Positions 1-7,917 of a stretch of 64,000 bases of DNA are shown here, one piece after another. The notes beneath the pieces are model-generated. The model made no database searches, was not told the DNA's origin, and saw only the letters and a program-made list of their open reading frames with translations. Source of the DNA: Spirosoma sp. 48-14 (GTDB lineage Bacteria > Bacteroidota > Bacteroidia > Cytophagales > Spirosomataceae); assembly GCF_001898575.1 (NCBI RefSeq), contig NZ_MKUD01000001.1:187557-251556 (forward strand), given 5' to 3'. Each line of letters starts with the position of its first letter. The first letter of the stretch is position 1. A program made the position numbers and the translations under genes.

Positions 1-116
1 CGGGCCGCTGTAATGGCGCAGCATACACCCGCTAATCCACCACCCGTCACAACCAAATCAGCACTATGGTGAATCGTTTTAGGGGTACGTTTATCAGTTG
101 CCTGTTCGCGTATCAT
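1..116 (-). CDS. FAD-dependent oxidoreductase, N-terminal fragment (runs off the window)
   Basis: The gene starts at an ATG at 116 on the minus strand and is still open at base 1, giving about 38 residues. After a short N-terminal stretch it reads ADLVVTGGGLAGVCCAITAA, a beta-strand followed by GGGLAG, which is the dinucleotide-binding fingerprint of FAD-dependent oxidoreductases. The ATG lies 23 bases inside the 3' end of the GH2 gene, so the two are probably one transcript, and AT-rich sequence precedes it as is usual in Bacteroidota. Oxidoreductases of this kind (FAD_oxidored family) often sit in glycan-degradation loci; that family assignment is inference from a very short piece. Confidence 0.72.
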   Translation of the reverse strand, partial: MIREQATDKRTPKTIHHSADLVVTGGGLAGVCCAITAA

Positions 117-2142
117 TTTTTAAATCGAAGGTTTGTGTGAGAATTGAAAAGCCCGTGGGTTTAACAATGTCCACGGTTAACGTTTTGTCGAAGCCCCGCA
201 CCGGGATTGTCAGATCGACTTGCTGACCGGGTTGCAGGTCGGGAATAGGAATAGTCAGTACAGGGGTTTTGATAACGTAGTTCTTCAGCACATAGGACGG
301 AAAATCGTGGCGGGCCGTCACCCGAAGTTTCAGGGCGTGAACACCTTCAGGCCCCGGTTCCCAGCTTATTTTTTCGAGTATAGCCGGAGCCATACCTGTC
401 TGATGCGCTTTGTATAAGGGTCGTTTTGAGCGGTCACCACGCACCAGCCCCCAGGGACGCGTACCGTCGGGGTTGGTTCCGTTGTGCCGACTCAGGTAAT
501 CGTTAAACGACCACCACGATGCCCCCACCACATAGGGTAGTTGCCGTATATCGGACAAGAACTTCTCGATATGCATTACCTGACCCGCTTCACCATCTTT
601 CCCATCGGCGCGGGTGCCGTATTCACTGATAAAAATGGGCTTATCGGGGTAAAGCGAGTGAATATGTTTCAGGACAGTCAGGTGATTGCCATAGGTGTTC
701 GTCGATACAAAATCGCAGTACTGACTGGCCTCATCTTCGGGCTTTTTGGGAAGTATATTCAGACGCATCGACGCAAACGTATACAGCCGGGTAGGGTCGA
801 GTTCGCGGGCATAGGCGATCATGTCTTTGGTCCATCGCTTACCGGCGGGCTGCTCCGACAGGTATTCATTGCCCACACTATAGGCAATCACCGAGGGGTG
901 GTTCCAGTCGCGCTCGACCATCTCGCGAAACTGCTGCCGGAACTTCGTCCGAACGGTATCATTGTCCATTTCTCGGGGTGTCAACTGCCAGTTTCCGGCT
1001 TCGGCAATGATGAGCATGCCGTTGCGGTCGGCCCAGTCGTAAACCGTTTCAGAAGGCGTGTAATGGGTCAGCCGATGGAGTTCCATACCCGTTTCTTTCA
1101 TCAGCCGCATATCTTTCTCCACCAGCCAATCAGGCTCCAGCGAACCCAACCCCGGATAATCGACCACGCGGTTCCCTCCAGCGACTTTGATAGGCTGACC
1201 GTTAAGCAGCAGTTGCGCATTCCTCACCTCCACTTTCCGAATGCCAATGTGGGTCTGAACGGTATCGGTAGCAGCAATCACCTGTACCTCATAAAGATTG
1301 GGCTGGTCGATGCTCCAAAGCTTTACATCGGCTGACTTCAAAGCTGTTTCGGCTTCTAAAATGGCGGTTTGATTGGCCCCAATACTACCAGCCGTCTGCT
1401 TCCAGGTTAGCGGAATAGCTTTTCCATTCTGCATTACCCGAAAGGCCAGTTTAGGCGTTACGGCCTGTGCCGTTGAATTACGAACACGGGTTTTAATTTT
1501 TAGGGTAGCCGTATTTTTCGCCAGGTCGGGAACGGCCTCCGTTTTCAGGTTTTCGACATATACCTCCGGCTCTACAGTCAGGTATACCGGCCGGATAAGA
1601 CCGCCATAGTTGATCCAGCCTGGGAATGGGTCGTTAGGCTGTCCATTGTCTTTTGCACCGGGTATCGTACCTATCCGCCACGTATTGTTATTGACCGACA
1701 CTGCCAGGGTATTGTTATCCGCTTTCAGGTACGGGGTAATGTCGAAATGAAAAGGGGTATAACCGCCTTCGTGCGTGCCCACTTTCTGCCCATTTAACCA
1801 GATTGATGTTTCATAATACGACGCATCGAAATGAAGCAATACCCGTTTACCGGACGTGGGTTTCCAGGGGAAAGTCCGACGATACCAGACGGCTCCGGTA
1901 TAAAACTGATAGCGTGGGTCGGTCGAAAAGCAGTGCGGCACAGTCACTTTGTCCAGGTTACCCGTTGGGAAATCTTCCCGGTACCATTTATTGGTTTCGC
2001 CTACAACCATCGGGTCCATGCAGAATGACCATTCGCCATGCAGCGGAATTGCCCTAGGATCACGAATGGTATACTGGGCATTGGCGGAGGAAATCAGTCC
2101 GCCAACGAATAAGGTAATCAGAATGTTTCGTAGGTAATTCAT
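94..2142 (-). CDS. Glycoside hydrolase family 2 protein (beta-galactosidase/beta-glucuronidase type)
   Basis: A secreted retaining beta-glycosidase of about 682 residues. I chose the ATG at 2142 because it begins a clear signal peptide (MNYLRNILITLFVGGLISSANAQ); the open frame extends further upstream but only into the promoter region. The order is sugar-binding domain (about 30-190), immunoglobulin-like domain (about 195-310) and TIM barrel (about 320-600). The catalytic pair is visible: acid/base E426 in SVGNEYLSE and nucleophile E507 in FISEYGTRADG. It is shorter than the 1000-residue LacZ type and closer to the glucuronidase type. The exact substrate cannot be read from sequence. It is followed by the FAD oxidoreductase with a 23-base overlap and belongs to the same carbohydrate locus as the downstream-numbered symporter and SusC/SusD genes. 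Confidence 0.92.
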   Translation of the reverse strand: MNYLRNILITLFVGGLISSANAQYTIRDPRAIPLHGEWSFCMDPMVVGETNKWYREDFPTGNLDKVTVPHCFSTDPRYQFYTGAVWYRRTFPWKPTSGKRVLLHFDASYYETSIWLNGQKVGTHEGGYTPFHFDITPYLKADNNTLAVSVNNNTWRIGTIPGAKDNGQPNDPFPGWINYGGLIRPVYLTVEPEVYVENLKTEAVPDLAKNTATLKIKTRVRNSTAQAVTPKLAFRVMQNGKAIPLTWKQTAGSIGANQTAILEAETALKSADVKLWSIDQPNLYEVQVIAATDTVQTHIGIRKVEVRNAQLLLNGQPIKVAGGNRVVDYPGLGSLEPDWLVEKDMRLMKETGMELHRLTHYTPSETVYDWADRNGMLIIAEAGNWQLTPREMDNDTVRTKFRQQFREMVERDWNHPSVIAYSVGNEYLSEQPAGKRWTKDMIAYARELDPTRLYTFASMRLNILPKKPEDEASQYCDFVSTNTYGNHLTVLKHIHSLYPDKPIFISEYGTRADGKDGEAGQVMHIEKFLSDIRQLPYVVGASWWSFNDYLSRHNGTNPDGTRPWGLVRGDRSKRPLYKAHQTGMAPAILEKISWEPGPEGVHALKLRVTARHDFPSYVLKNYVIKTPVLTIPIPDLQPGQQVDLTIPVRGFDKTLTVDIVKPTGFSILTQTFDLKNDTRTGN

Positions 2143-2159
2143 GAGGCAAAAGCAGTTCG

Positions 2160-2188
2160 TTGATCCGATATGCTTTAGTGTATATTTG
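2160..2188 (+). promoter_or_regulatory. Candidate Bacteroidota promoter of the toxin-antitoxin pair
   Basis: TATATTTG at 2181-2188 fits the Bacteroidota -7 consensus TAnnTTTG exactly, and TTG at 2160-2162 lies 18 bases upstream where the -33 element is expected. The antitoxin-like ATG follows at 2207. Both elements lie in the short gap to the divergent GH2 gene. Confidence 0.5.
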
Positions 2189-2206
2189 TAAAAAAAGAAT
2201 AAGTAA

Positions 2207-2440
2207 ATGGCAACTTCACAGACGACTCCCACAAAACTGAGCAACCTTCAGATGGAATTACTGAAGTTGTATCCGTATACCGTTTCCGAAGTAGAACTCC
2301 AGGAGATTCGACACGTACTGGCCGATTATTTCGCAAGAAAAATTGATACGGAAATGAATCAGTTATGGCTGGACAAAGGCTGGAACGAACAAACCATAGA
2401 GGATTGGAAAAATGAACACATGCGAAGTCGTTCTGTCTAA
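2207..2440 (+). CDS. Small antitoxin-like protein paired with PIN toxin
   Basis: A 77-residue protein whose stop codon shares one base with the start of the PIN-domain gene (TAATG at 2438-2442), the tight coupling typical of type II toxin-antitoxin pairs. The sequence is helical and charged, and I see no helix-turn-helix or ribbon-helix-helix motif I can name. The antitoxin role rests on position, size and translational coupling. The C-terminal part (residues 45-77) is rich in W, K and E and could be the toxin-binding tail. The pair is inserted between a GH2 and a symporter gene that run on the other strand. Confidence 0.7.
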   Translation: MATSQTTPTKLSNLQMELLKLYPYTVSEVELQEIRHVLADYFARKIDTEMNQLWLDKGWNEQTIEDWKNEHMRSRSV

Positions 2441-2850
2441 TGAAAGTTGTATTAGACATCAATGTTCTGCTGATTTCGCTTCCGGTATCATCACCATATC
2501 GCCCCATTTTTGATGCACTCAAAGCAGGAAAGTTCGACTTGGCTCTAAGCAACGACATCCTATTTGAATACCATGAAAAACTGGCCGAAAAAACGTCTGC
2601 TATAGTGGCCGATAACGTCATTAAACTTCTGCTTTCGCTGGACAATTGCTTGGTACAACCTATATACTTTGAATGGGGATTAATGCATAATGACCCCGAT
2701 GACAATAAATATGTAGACTGTGCCTTGGTGGCTAATGCTGACCATTTAGTCTCCGAAGACCGGCATTTTTCTATTCTACGAAACATTGCTTTTCCCCATT
2801 TATCAGTTATCCGAATCGACGAGTTTCTTGGTTGGCTCCTCAGCCGATAG
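2440..2850 (+). CDS. PIN-domain toxin (putative ribonuclease) of a type II toxin-antitoxin system
   Basis: A 136-residue single-domain PIN protein. It opens with MKVVLDINVLL, where D6 takes the place of the first metal-binding acidic residue of VLDTNV, has a conserved acidic NDILFEYHEKL segment near residue 45, and a second acidic cluster NDPDDNKYVDCALVANAD near residues 86-104 ending in LVSEDRHF. This matches the PIN family often annotated as 'putative toxin-antitoxin system toxin component'. PIN toxins are metal-dependent RNases; the target is unknown. Its last 48 bases overlap the 3' end of the convergent symporter gene. Confidence 0.86.
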   Translation: MKVVLDINVLLISLPVSSPYRPIFDALKAGKFDLALSNDILFEYHEKLAEKTSAIVADNVIKLLLSLDNCLVQPIYFEWGLMHNDPDDNKYVDCALVANADHLVSEDRHFSILRNIAFPHLSVIRIDEFLGWLLSR

Positions 2851-4527
2851 CTGGACTTGCTGAGCTGCTCGCCAGGGAATGAGGGCCGCCAACAGAATAA
2901 CCGCACCAATACCCGCTGTAATGCTGCCGCCCATCGTTGCCAGCGCACTTAGCCCAAACAGCATCAGGGCTGTAAATACCAAAGCGCCAGCAATGACCTG
3001 CAACCCAAATCGGTTTTGCTTCCGAACTTCCAGTAACTCTTCGGTCGATTCTGCCTGTGCTTCGTCACGTTTTTGCTTTCGGGCAATTAAATAGCGATAG
3101 TATTCGTCAGCAATATGATCTTTCGACCGCGCCCACAATTCATAGCCCAGTAGAAGCAGCAACGGCAAGCCAACTCCGATAATCGTTTCGGCCGCACGGG
3201 TCAGTTTAAAATCAAGCAACAGGGGCGACAACACTTTAAAGAATAGATTGACGGTCAGGCTGATACCCGTAACCCAGAGTGTTGTCCGGCTGGTCAGTCG
3301 TTTCGAGAACAGCGCCCAGAGTGGTGGCGCCAGCAATGGGCCACCCGATATCGACGAGATACTGAGTACCACTTCAACAATCCCCCCCGCAGCCGGAACC
3401 AGCAGGGCAATACCGATCATACCCAAACCAAACACCCACGACGAACCCCGCGCCACCCGAATCAGTTGCCGGTCCGAAGCGGCAGGGTTCACAATGCCTT
3501 TATAGATATCGTTGGTAAACACCGCTGATACGACATTCAAAGCCGTATTAGCACTGGCTGAGGTTGAAAAATACATACCTGTCAACATCAGGCCGAGCAG
3601 ACCCGGCGGCAGAACAAGCTTGCAGATCATGAGGTAGGCATTTTCGGTATCCAGGCCCGTCAGCGATGGATTGATGGCCTTGTAAATCATGGGGGGCATC
3701 ATCCAGATGACCGGGCTGATGAGGTACAACCCAGCAAACAGAAACGCCACCTTCCGGGCCGATTTCGGGCTATCGACGCTAGTGTATCGCTGAACAAAGG
3801 TCCAGTTGCCACCGATGTAGCAGATATGATAGATCACAAAAGCCGCTACAAAGCCAAAAGTATATTCACCGTTCAACAAGTCGAAAAAGCCGTCGGGAAC
3901 GTGATGCGTAAAGCTGTCAAAACCACCTACTTTATCGAGCGATAAGGGAAGCAGAATAAACACCGCTGCCGACAAGACCACGAACTGCAAAATATCGGTC
4001 ACCATCACTGCCCAAAGTCCTCCTACGGCTGTATAGGCAATCATGAATAGCCCCAGCCCGATAGTACAGGGCACCAGTGGCAGGTTCAGCGATGAACTGA
4101 CGAGCTTAGCGACCGGGTACAACACGGAACCTTTGATGAACAGCGACACCAGCGTAAAGATGAATATATAGGCTTTCTGTACTGTAGCCCCCAGCCGTTC
4201 GCGAATGAACTCAGCAGCCGTCAAAGCCCCCGTTGCCTTCCAGCGCGGAGCCAGATACAGCCCTGTCACCAACGCACCGATACACATGGTCCACTGGATG
4301 GTGATAGCCACCCAGCCGTGTTTGTAGGCGATAGATCCCCAGGCCACGAAGGTACCAGCGGAGAAGAAGCTCATGAACAGCGACAGTCCGCCAATAAACC
4401 AGGGTACGGCTTCTCCCCCCGCAAAGAACGATTTCAGATTCCGTCCTGTCCGGGCGAAGAGCATACCAATTCCCAGCACAAAGGCCGAGAAGATGACAAT
4501 GACGGTGGTATCGATGGCTGTATTCAA
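2803..4527 (-). CDS. Sodium:solute symporter (SSS family)
   Basis: A 574-residue inner-membrane transporter with about 13-14 hydrophobic segments. Typical SSS features are visible: an N-terminal segment with FSAFVLGIGMLFARTGRN, FFAGGEAVPWFIGGLSLF, and the helix with TGMYFSTSASANTALNVVS. It should take up a sugar or organic acid with Na+; the position between glycosidases suggests a product of the glycan breakdown. The first codon is TTG (4525-4527), and I see no better upstream ATG; the next internal Met is within the first helix and would remove it. The 3' end overlaps the convergent PIN toxin gene by 48 bases. Confidence 0.88.
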   Translation of the reverse strand: MNTAIDTTVIVIFSAFVLGIGMLFARTGRNLKSFFAGGEAVPWFIGGLSLFMSFFSAGTFVAWGSIAYKHGWVAITIQWTMCIGALVTGLYLAPRWKATGALTAAEFIRERLGATVQKAYIFIFTLVSLFIKGSVLYPVAKLVSSSLNLPLVPCTIGLGLFMIAYTAVGGLWAVMVTDILQFVVLSAAVFILLPLSLDKVGGFDSFTHHVPDGFFDLLNGEYTFGFVAAFVIYHICYIGGNWTFVQRYTSVDSPKSARKVAFLFAGLYLISPVIWMMPPMIYKAINPSLTGLDTENAYLMICKLVLPPGLLGLMLTGMYFSTSASANTALNVVSAVFTNDIYKGIVNPAASDRQLIRVARGSSWVFGLGMIGIALLVPAAGGIVEVVLSISSISGGPLLAPPLWALFSKRLTSRTTLWVTGISLTVNLFFKVLSPLLLDFKLTRAAETIIGVGLPLLLLLGYELWARSKDHIADEYYRYLIARKQKRDEAQAESTEELLEVRKQNRFGLQVIAGALVFTALMLFGLSALATMGGSITAGIGAVILLAALIPWRAAQQVQLSAEEPTKKLVDSDN

Positions 4528-4576
4528 CTTTATTTAACTTTTCGTTTATTTGTAATCGTATAAAATATCCCTAACA

Positions 4577-5017
4577 GTGGAGTACCCGTCCTATTCATTT
4601 AACCAGACACCCGATGCCACTCAGTTTTTCTTCGAAAGCATTGGTCCCAAAGGCCTGATTCAGAAAGTGGTTATTTTCAGCTTGATTAGTACCCCTGCCA
4701 TATACAATTTAGCTTTAGGCGATGTTAAATCTGGCACCGCCGAAATCGACGATCAATCAGTCAGCGATAATGGCGATATGCCTCTTATTCTAGCTACTAT
4801 ATTCCAAATCACTCACCAATTTTTGTCTGACCATCCAGCGTCTACTGTTTTATTTAGAGGTAATTCTCCATCTCGAAATCGGCTTTATCGCATGGCTATT
4901 AACCGGGCGAGAGAAGAACTATTGAATTATTTTATTATGTTTGGTTACTACAGTGATTCTTGGGAAGGATTTCAATCTAACCGCCCTTATGAATCATTCC
5001 TGATTCGAAAAAAATGA
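4577..5017 (+). CDS. DUF6934-like protein of unknown function
   Basis: A 146-residue cytoplasmic protein starting at GTG (4577) with MEYPSYSFNQTPDATQFFFE. The opening YPSYSF and the internal GPKGLIQKVVIFSLI, a G-D motif and SPSRNRLYRMAINR are the pattern I associate with Bacteroidota DUF6934 proteins; this is from memory of the family, not a search. No catalytic motif is evident. Its TGA overlaps the ATG of the next small gene (ATGA at 5014-5017), so the two are translationally coupled. Together they form a plus-strand pair inside a minus-strand carbohydrate locus, like the PIN pair nearby. Confidence 0.7.
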   Translation: MEYPSYSFNQTPDATQFFFESIGPKGLIQKVVIFSLISTPAIYNLALGDVKSGTAEIDDQSVSDNGDMPLILATIFQITHQFLSDHPASTVLFRGNSPSRNRLYRMAINRAREELLNYFIMFGYYSDSWEGFQSNRPYESFLIRKK

Positions 5018-5217
5018 GTATAACAGCAATAAGTAAATCTATGAATACGACCAAAGAACCAACACCTCCTAGGGTTGTGCCGAAGCGGATTCTGAAAGGT
5101 AAGGATGGTCGTGAACCGTTTGCTGACAAGATTGCCGATAATAAAGCCTTTATCGAACGAGTCGGACTTCCTGAAGAGTTCAAAAGCCGGAAGTCGTTTG
5201 CCACAAAAAAGGAATAG
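5014..5217 (+). CDS. Small basic protein coupled to DUF6934-like gene
   Basis: A 67-residue lysine- and arginine-rich protein with PPRVVPKRILKGKDGREPFADKIADNKAFIERVGLPEEF. It is not a family I can name. The 4-base overlap with the preceding stop supports the start at 5014; an internal ATG at 5041 is the alternative and would remove nine residues. The gene ends 13 bases before the convergent six-hairpin gene. A small basic partner coupled to a protein of unknown function recalls toxin-antitoxin architecture, but no residue-level evidence supports that. Confidence 0.6.
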   Translation: MSITAISKSMNTTKEPTPPRVVPKRILKGKDGREPFADKIADNKAFIERVGLPEEFKSRKSFATKKE

Positions 5218-5230
5218 TTCATAGTTGAGG

Positions 5231-7759
5231 TTATAATCCTTTATCGTTTAGGGTCATCACGTCGATTCCGAAAGCGGGTAATTGTTTTTTAACTGGTTTT
5301 CCGTTTTTAGCGGTCACGGTACAATCGCTGGCTTGTGCCCGGTTATTGAGCAACACGACGAACAGCTTCCCACTCTGTACGGATTTCGCCAGAATATAAT
5401 CGACGGATGGATTGTCAATTGTGATAAGGTTTTCGTCGATGATCAGATTGGCTTTTTCGCCATTTACCATTCCCGCAGCAAATCCATACGTTTGGTGCGG
5501 CCCCACTTTAGGTGTAACAAACCCACGTGGAAACGTCACCTTTCCTCCCGACCGCAATTCAGCCTCAGCCAGCAGGTAATCCGTCAGCCAGCCAACCTGC
5601 CACCAGGCATGGTGTGGGTAAGGCCCCGCCCCCCGATTCATGGCATTCCAGTAATAGGAGGCCACACTCGTTTTCGCATCGACAAAAGCATCCCGACCAA
5701 TGGCGCCTGCTCGCGCCATATCAGCAAAAATGGGTTCTTTTGTGAGGGTGTACATCCGAATGAACAAACCTGCGTGGCTGCACAACTGAATTGGTCCCGC
5801 CCGATTGGCTGATCCGAAAATACCGCCATGTTCAAAGCTTAGTCCCGTCTGGCTGATCTCCCAATCCTCCCGCTGCACGCCATTGACGGTTTTCAGGGTA
5901 TGATTGGCAATAGGATGTGTATAAATCGATGTCGTATAGATTTTAGCAGCTTTAATGGCTCCATCCCGGTAGCGGACATCTTTGGTCAGGTCGTACAAAT
6001 CCAGCAGGGCCTGAGCCGACTGTCCCGTGGCAAAATCAGGTGCGTAGCGGGCATCGCCACAAACGCCCAAAAAGCTACCTGTTTCGATGGCATTTTTCAA
6101 AAACCAGTCGGCCCCCTTTCGGGCAGCAGTCAGGTATTTCGGATCGTTTAGCAGTCGATACGCCACGATCAATCCGTAAAACGTCGGCCGAACGTCCTGA
6201 ATGTCTTTAAAGATTTCCTTTTCCGTATGTCGATCGTAGGCAACGGCCCAGTGTCCATCGGACTTTTGCCAATCGATCAGCCGGTCGGCTCCGAAGCGTA
6301 GACGTTCTTTCAGCTCCGTATTCGTGGGTTCAAAGAGGAGCATATTGCCCATATCGAGCATGGTGTAGTAGGTCAGTGCAATCGGCTCGACCACCTCACC
6401 CCATTCTTCCACAAACTTTTTAGACTTGGCCAGATAGTATTGTCCTTCCACCGCCCCCTTGAAAAAGTTATTCGCCGTTTCCTGCTGTACCAGCTTGAAA
6501 TTCAGCGCGTATGGCAACACATTTTGAGTCAGCAATGGGTCTTTTGTCGCATTGGCCAGCATCCACATGGCACCGTAATCGGAGTTTTTCATGGCGTCTT
6601 TGTTTGAACCGACCACCCCGCCCAGATACGACTGCGCCCCGATCTTTTTGCCTTCAAACTCCTCAATGTTCCACATCGACGTTTTAGGGTCGGTCAGGTA
6701 GTGATGCATTTTCTGGATACGGTCGGTCAGCGACTGTTTGCTTTGCCGCAAGGCCAACGTTTCTTTGAACCGATAGATGTCGTACACTGCATGATTCAGC
6801 GCTTTAAACCAGTCACCATCCGTCAGGCTGTACCGGAACGTGTAAGTTACACGTTCACCCGCTTTTAGTGCCGACTTTGGTTCACCCAGAATCGGATAAT
6901 ATAGGGTTGGGAAGAGTTGCGCCTTGCGATTCATGTGCGATAAGCCAATGTTCCAGGTTGTCTGCGTGATTTTATCCACGGCCCAGGGATCGCGCGCCAG
7001 TCCCGGTTCAGGAATCACCGAGAGGGTAATGCCGTTTTTGCCCGTCAGCATGGGGCTAAGGGTACTAGCGCACCGCTCGCGATAAATGGCTGGTAAGGTT
7101 GGAATACCATGCCCATAGGCGTAGGCCAGGGCGAAGTTTTTCTGAAACGCATTACCCTGAAAATACCCTGGTACGGTTGCCCAGGCCAGGCTCTGCTCAG
7201 TCAGTGTAGCCAGCGTCGGGCTGGCCAGTGAGAAATAGCCCTCTTTTTTGGGTGTAACGGTCTGTTTGACAATAACGTCCGTTCCAAATTTCGGATCGAA
7301 TGACCATTCCGTACGAATCGTAGCTACGTCCGTTTCCTGCTGAAACTGAAGGCTATTTTTACCCGTTTGCTTAGCTTCTTTCGGAAAGAAATAGAAAGCC
7401 TGTCCAGCTTTGTTCAGCGAAACGGGGCTGGTACTTTCGGCCCACTGCTCTTGCTGATAATGATATTTTTCACCTGGGAAAACCGCTCCTGTAATATCCC
7501 GGAAAGTCGTATCCGGCTTATCGGATGGTTTTTCAGCGGCATAGAGCAGTGTGTTCTCACCCGAAGGAGCCGATAACGCAGTCCAGCCTGTTCCTTTCCG
7601 AACCGATACCTGCCCAATAGTCCAGCCTTTGGCCGAATTCTTCCAGACAATTTTTACCTGCTCATTGGCCAGCGACACCGTTTGACCCGACTGTGCATAA
7701 ACCGTCAGGCCTATCAGCCAGCACGCTACCAAAAGCGTATTTTTCAACTTGTAAGCCAT
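5231..7759 (-). CDS. Secreted six-hairpin glycosidase-like protein
   Basis: An 842-residue exported protein with a signal peptide (MAYKLKNTLLVACWLIGLTVYAQ). Residues about 25-330 look like an all-beta domain. Residues about 340-750 carry repeating helical pairs, each pairing an aromatic-rich helix with loops such as SDYGAMWMLANATKD, WEISQTGLSFEHGG and GAGPYPHHAWWQVGWLTDYLL, which fits an alpha/alpha toroid. A small beta tail ends the protein. Relatives are sometimes labelled glycerophosphodiester phosphodiesterase, but I see none of the HxGx or metal-binding motifs of that family, so I would not use that name. It lies 158 bases after susD on the same strand and most likely acts on the same glycan. 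Confidence 0.72.
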   Translation of the reverse strand: MAYKLKNTLLVACWLIGLTVYAQSGQTVSLANEQVKIVWKNSAKGWTIGQVSVRKGTGWTALSAPSGENTLLYAAEKPSDKPDTTFRDITGAVFPGEKYHYQQEQWAESTSPVSLNKAGQAFYFFPKEAKQTGKNSLQFQQETDVATIRTEWSFDPKFGTDVIVKQTVTPKKEGYFSLASPTLATLTEQSLAWATVPGYFQGNAFQKNFALAYAYGHGIPTLPAIYRERCASTLSPMLTGKNGITLSVIPEPGLARDPWAVDKITQTTWNIGLSHMNRKAQLFPTLYYPILGEPKSALKAGERVTYTFRYSLTDGDWFKALNHAVYDIYRFKETLALRQSKQSLTDRIQKMHHYLTDPKTSMWNIEEFEGKKIGAQSYLGGVVGSNKDAMKNSDYGAMWMLANATKDPLLTQNVLPYALNFKLVQQETANNFFKGAVEGQYYLAKSKKFVEEWGEVVEPIALTYYTMLDMGNMLLFEPTNTELKERLRFGADRLIDWQKSDGHWAVAYDRHTEKEIFKDIQDVRPTFYGLIVAYRLLNDPKYLTAARKGADWFLKNAIETGSFLGVCGDARYAPDFATGQSAQALLDLYDLTKDVRYRDGAIKAAKIYTTSIYTHPIANHTLKTVNGVQREDWEISQTGLSFEHGGIFGSANRAGPIQLCSHAGLFIRMYTLTKEPIFADMARAGAIGRDAFVDAKTSVASYYWNAMNRGAGPYPHHAWWQVGWLTDYLLAEAELRSGGKVTFPRGFVTPKVGPHQTYGFAAGMVNGEKANLIIDENLITIDNPSVDYILAKSVQSGKLFVVLLNNRAQASDCTVTAKNGKPVKKQLPAFGIDVMTLNDKGL

Positions 7760-7808
7760 TGATTGATAATAGGTAGTTAAGGAATCTGCTTAAACGTTTG
7801 GTCCAATG

Positions 7809-7897
7809 CTGTTTTGGCTCAATTTGTAAAGAGTCAAACAGCTTCAAGGTGAACTTCTTCTCCGTGATTTGTAAGGGCACAGACCACGAAGAAGAAA
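7809..7897 (-). other. Two imperfect hairpins between susD and the six-hairpin gene
   Basis: The 158-base gap holds an imperfect stem at 7809-7820/7831-7841 and another at 7854-7866/7885-7897 (11 of 13 pairs, with the two mismatches wobble-compatible on one strand). On the minus strand they follow the susD stop and could attenuate read-through into the downstream gene. No T tract follows, so they are only weak terminator candidates. Confidence 0.3.
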
Positions 7898-7917
7898 GGC
7901 ATCCACTCGTTCACTCT

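Noticed and set aside
541..1335. Long plus-strand open frame (264 codons) opposite the GH2 gene
   Set aside because: It is antisense to a clear GH2 gene with catalytic residues, has no family motifs, and the composition is that of a complementary-strand shadow.
2175..2948. Minus-strand open frame of 257 codons over the PIN toxin pair
   Set aside because: It overlaps both toxin-antitoxin genes and the symporter end; its translation is serine- and arginine-rich with no recognisable domain.
5231..7759. Annotation as glycerophosphodiester phosphodiesterase
   Set aside because: None of the family's catalytic histidine or metal-binding motifs is present; the helical pairs fit an alpha/alpha toroid.
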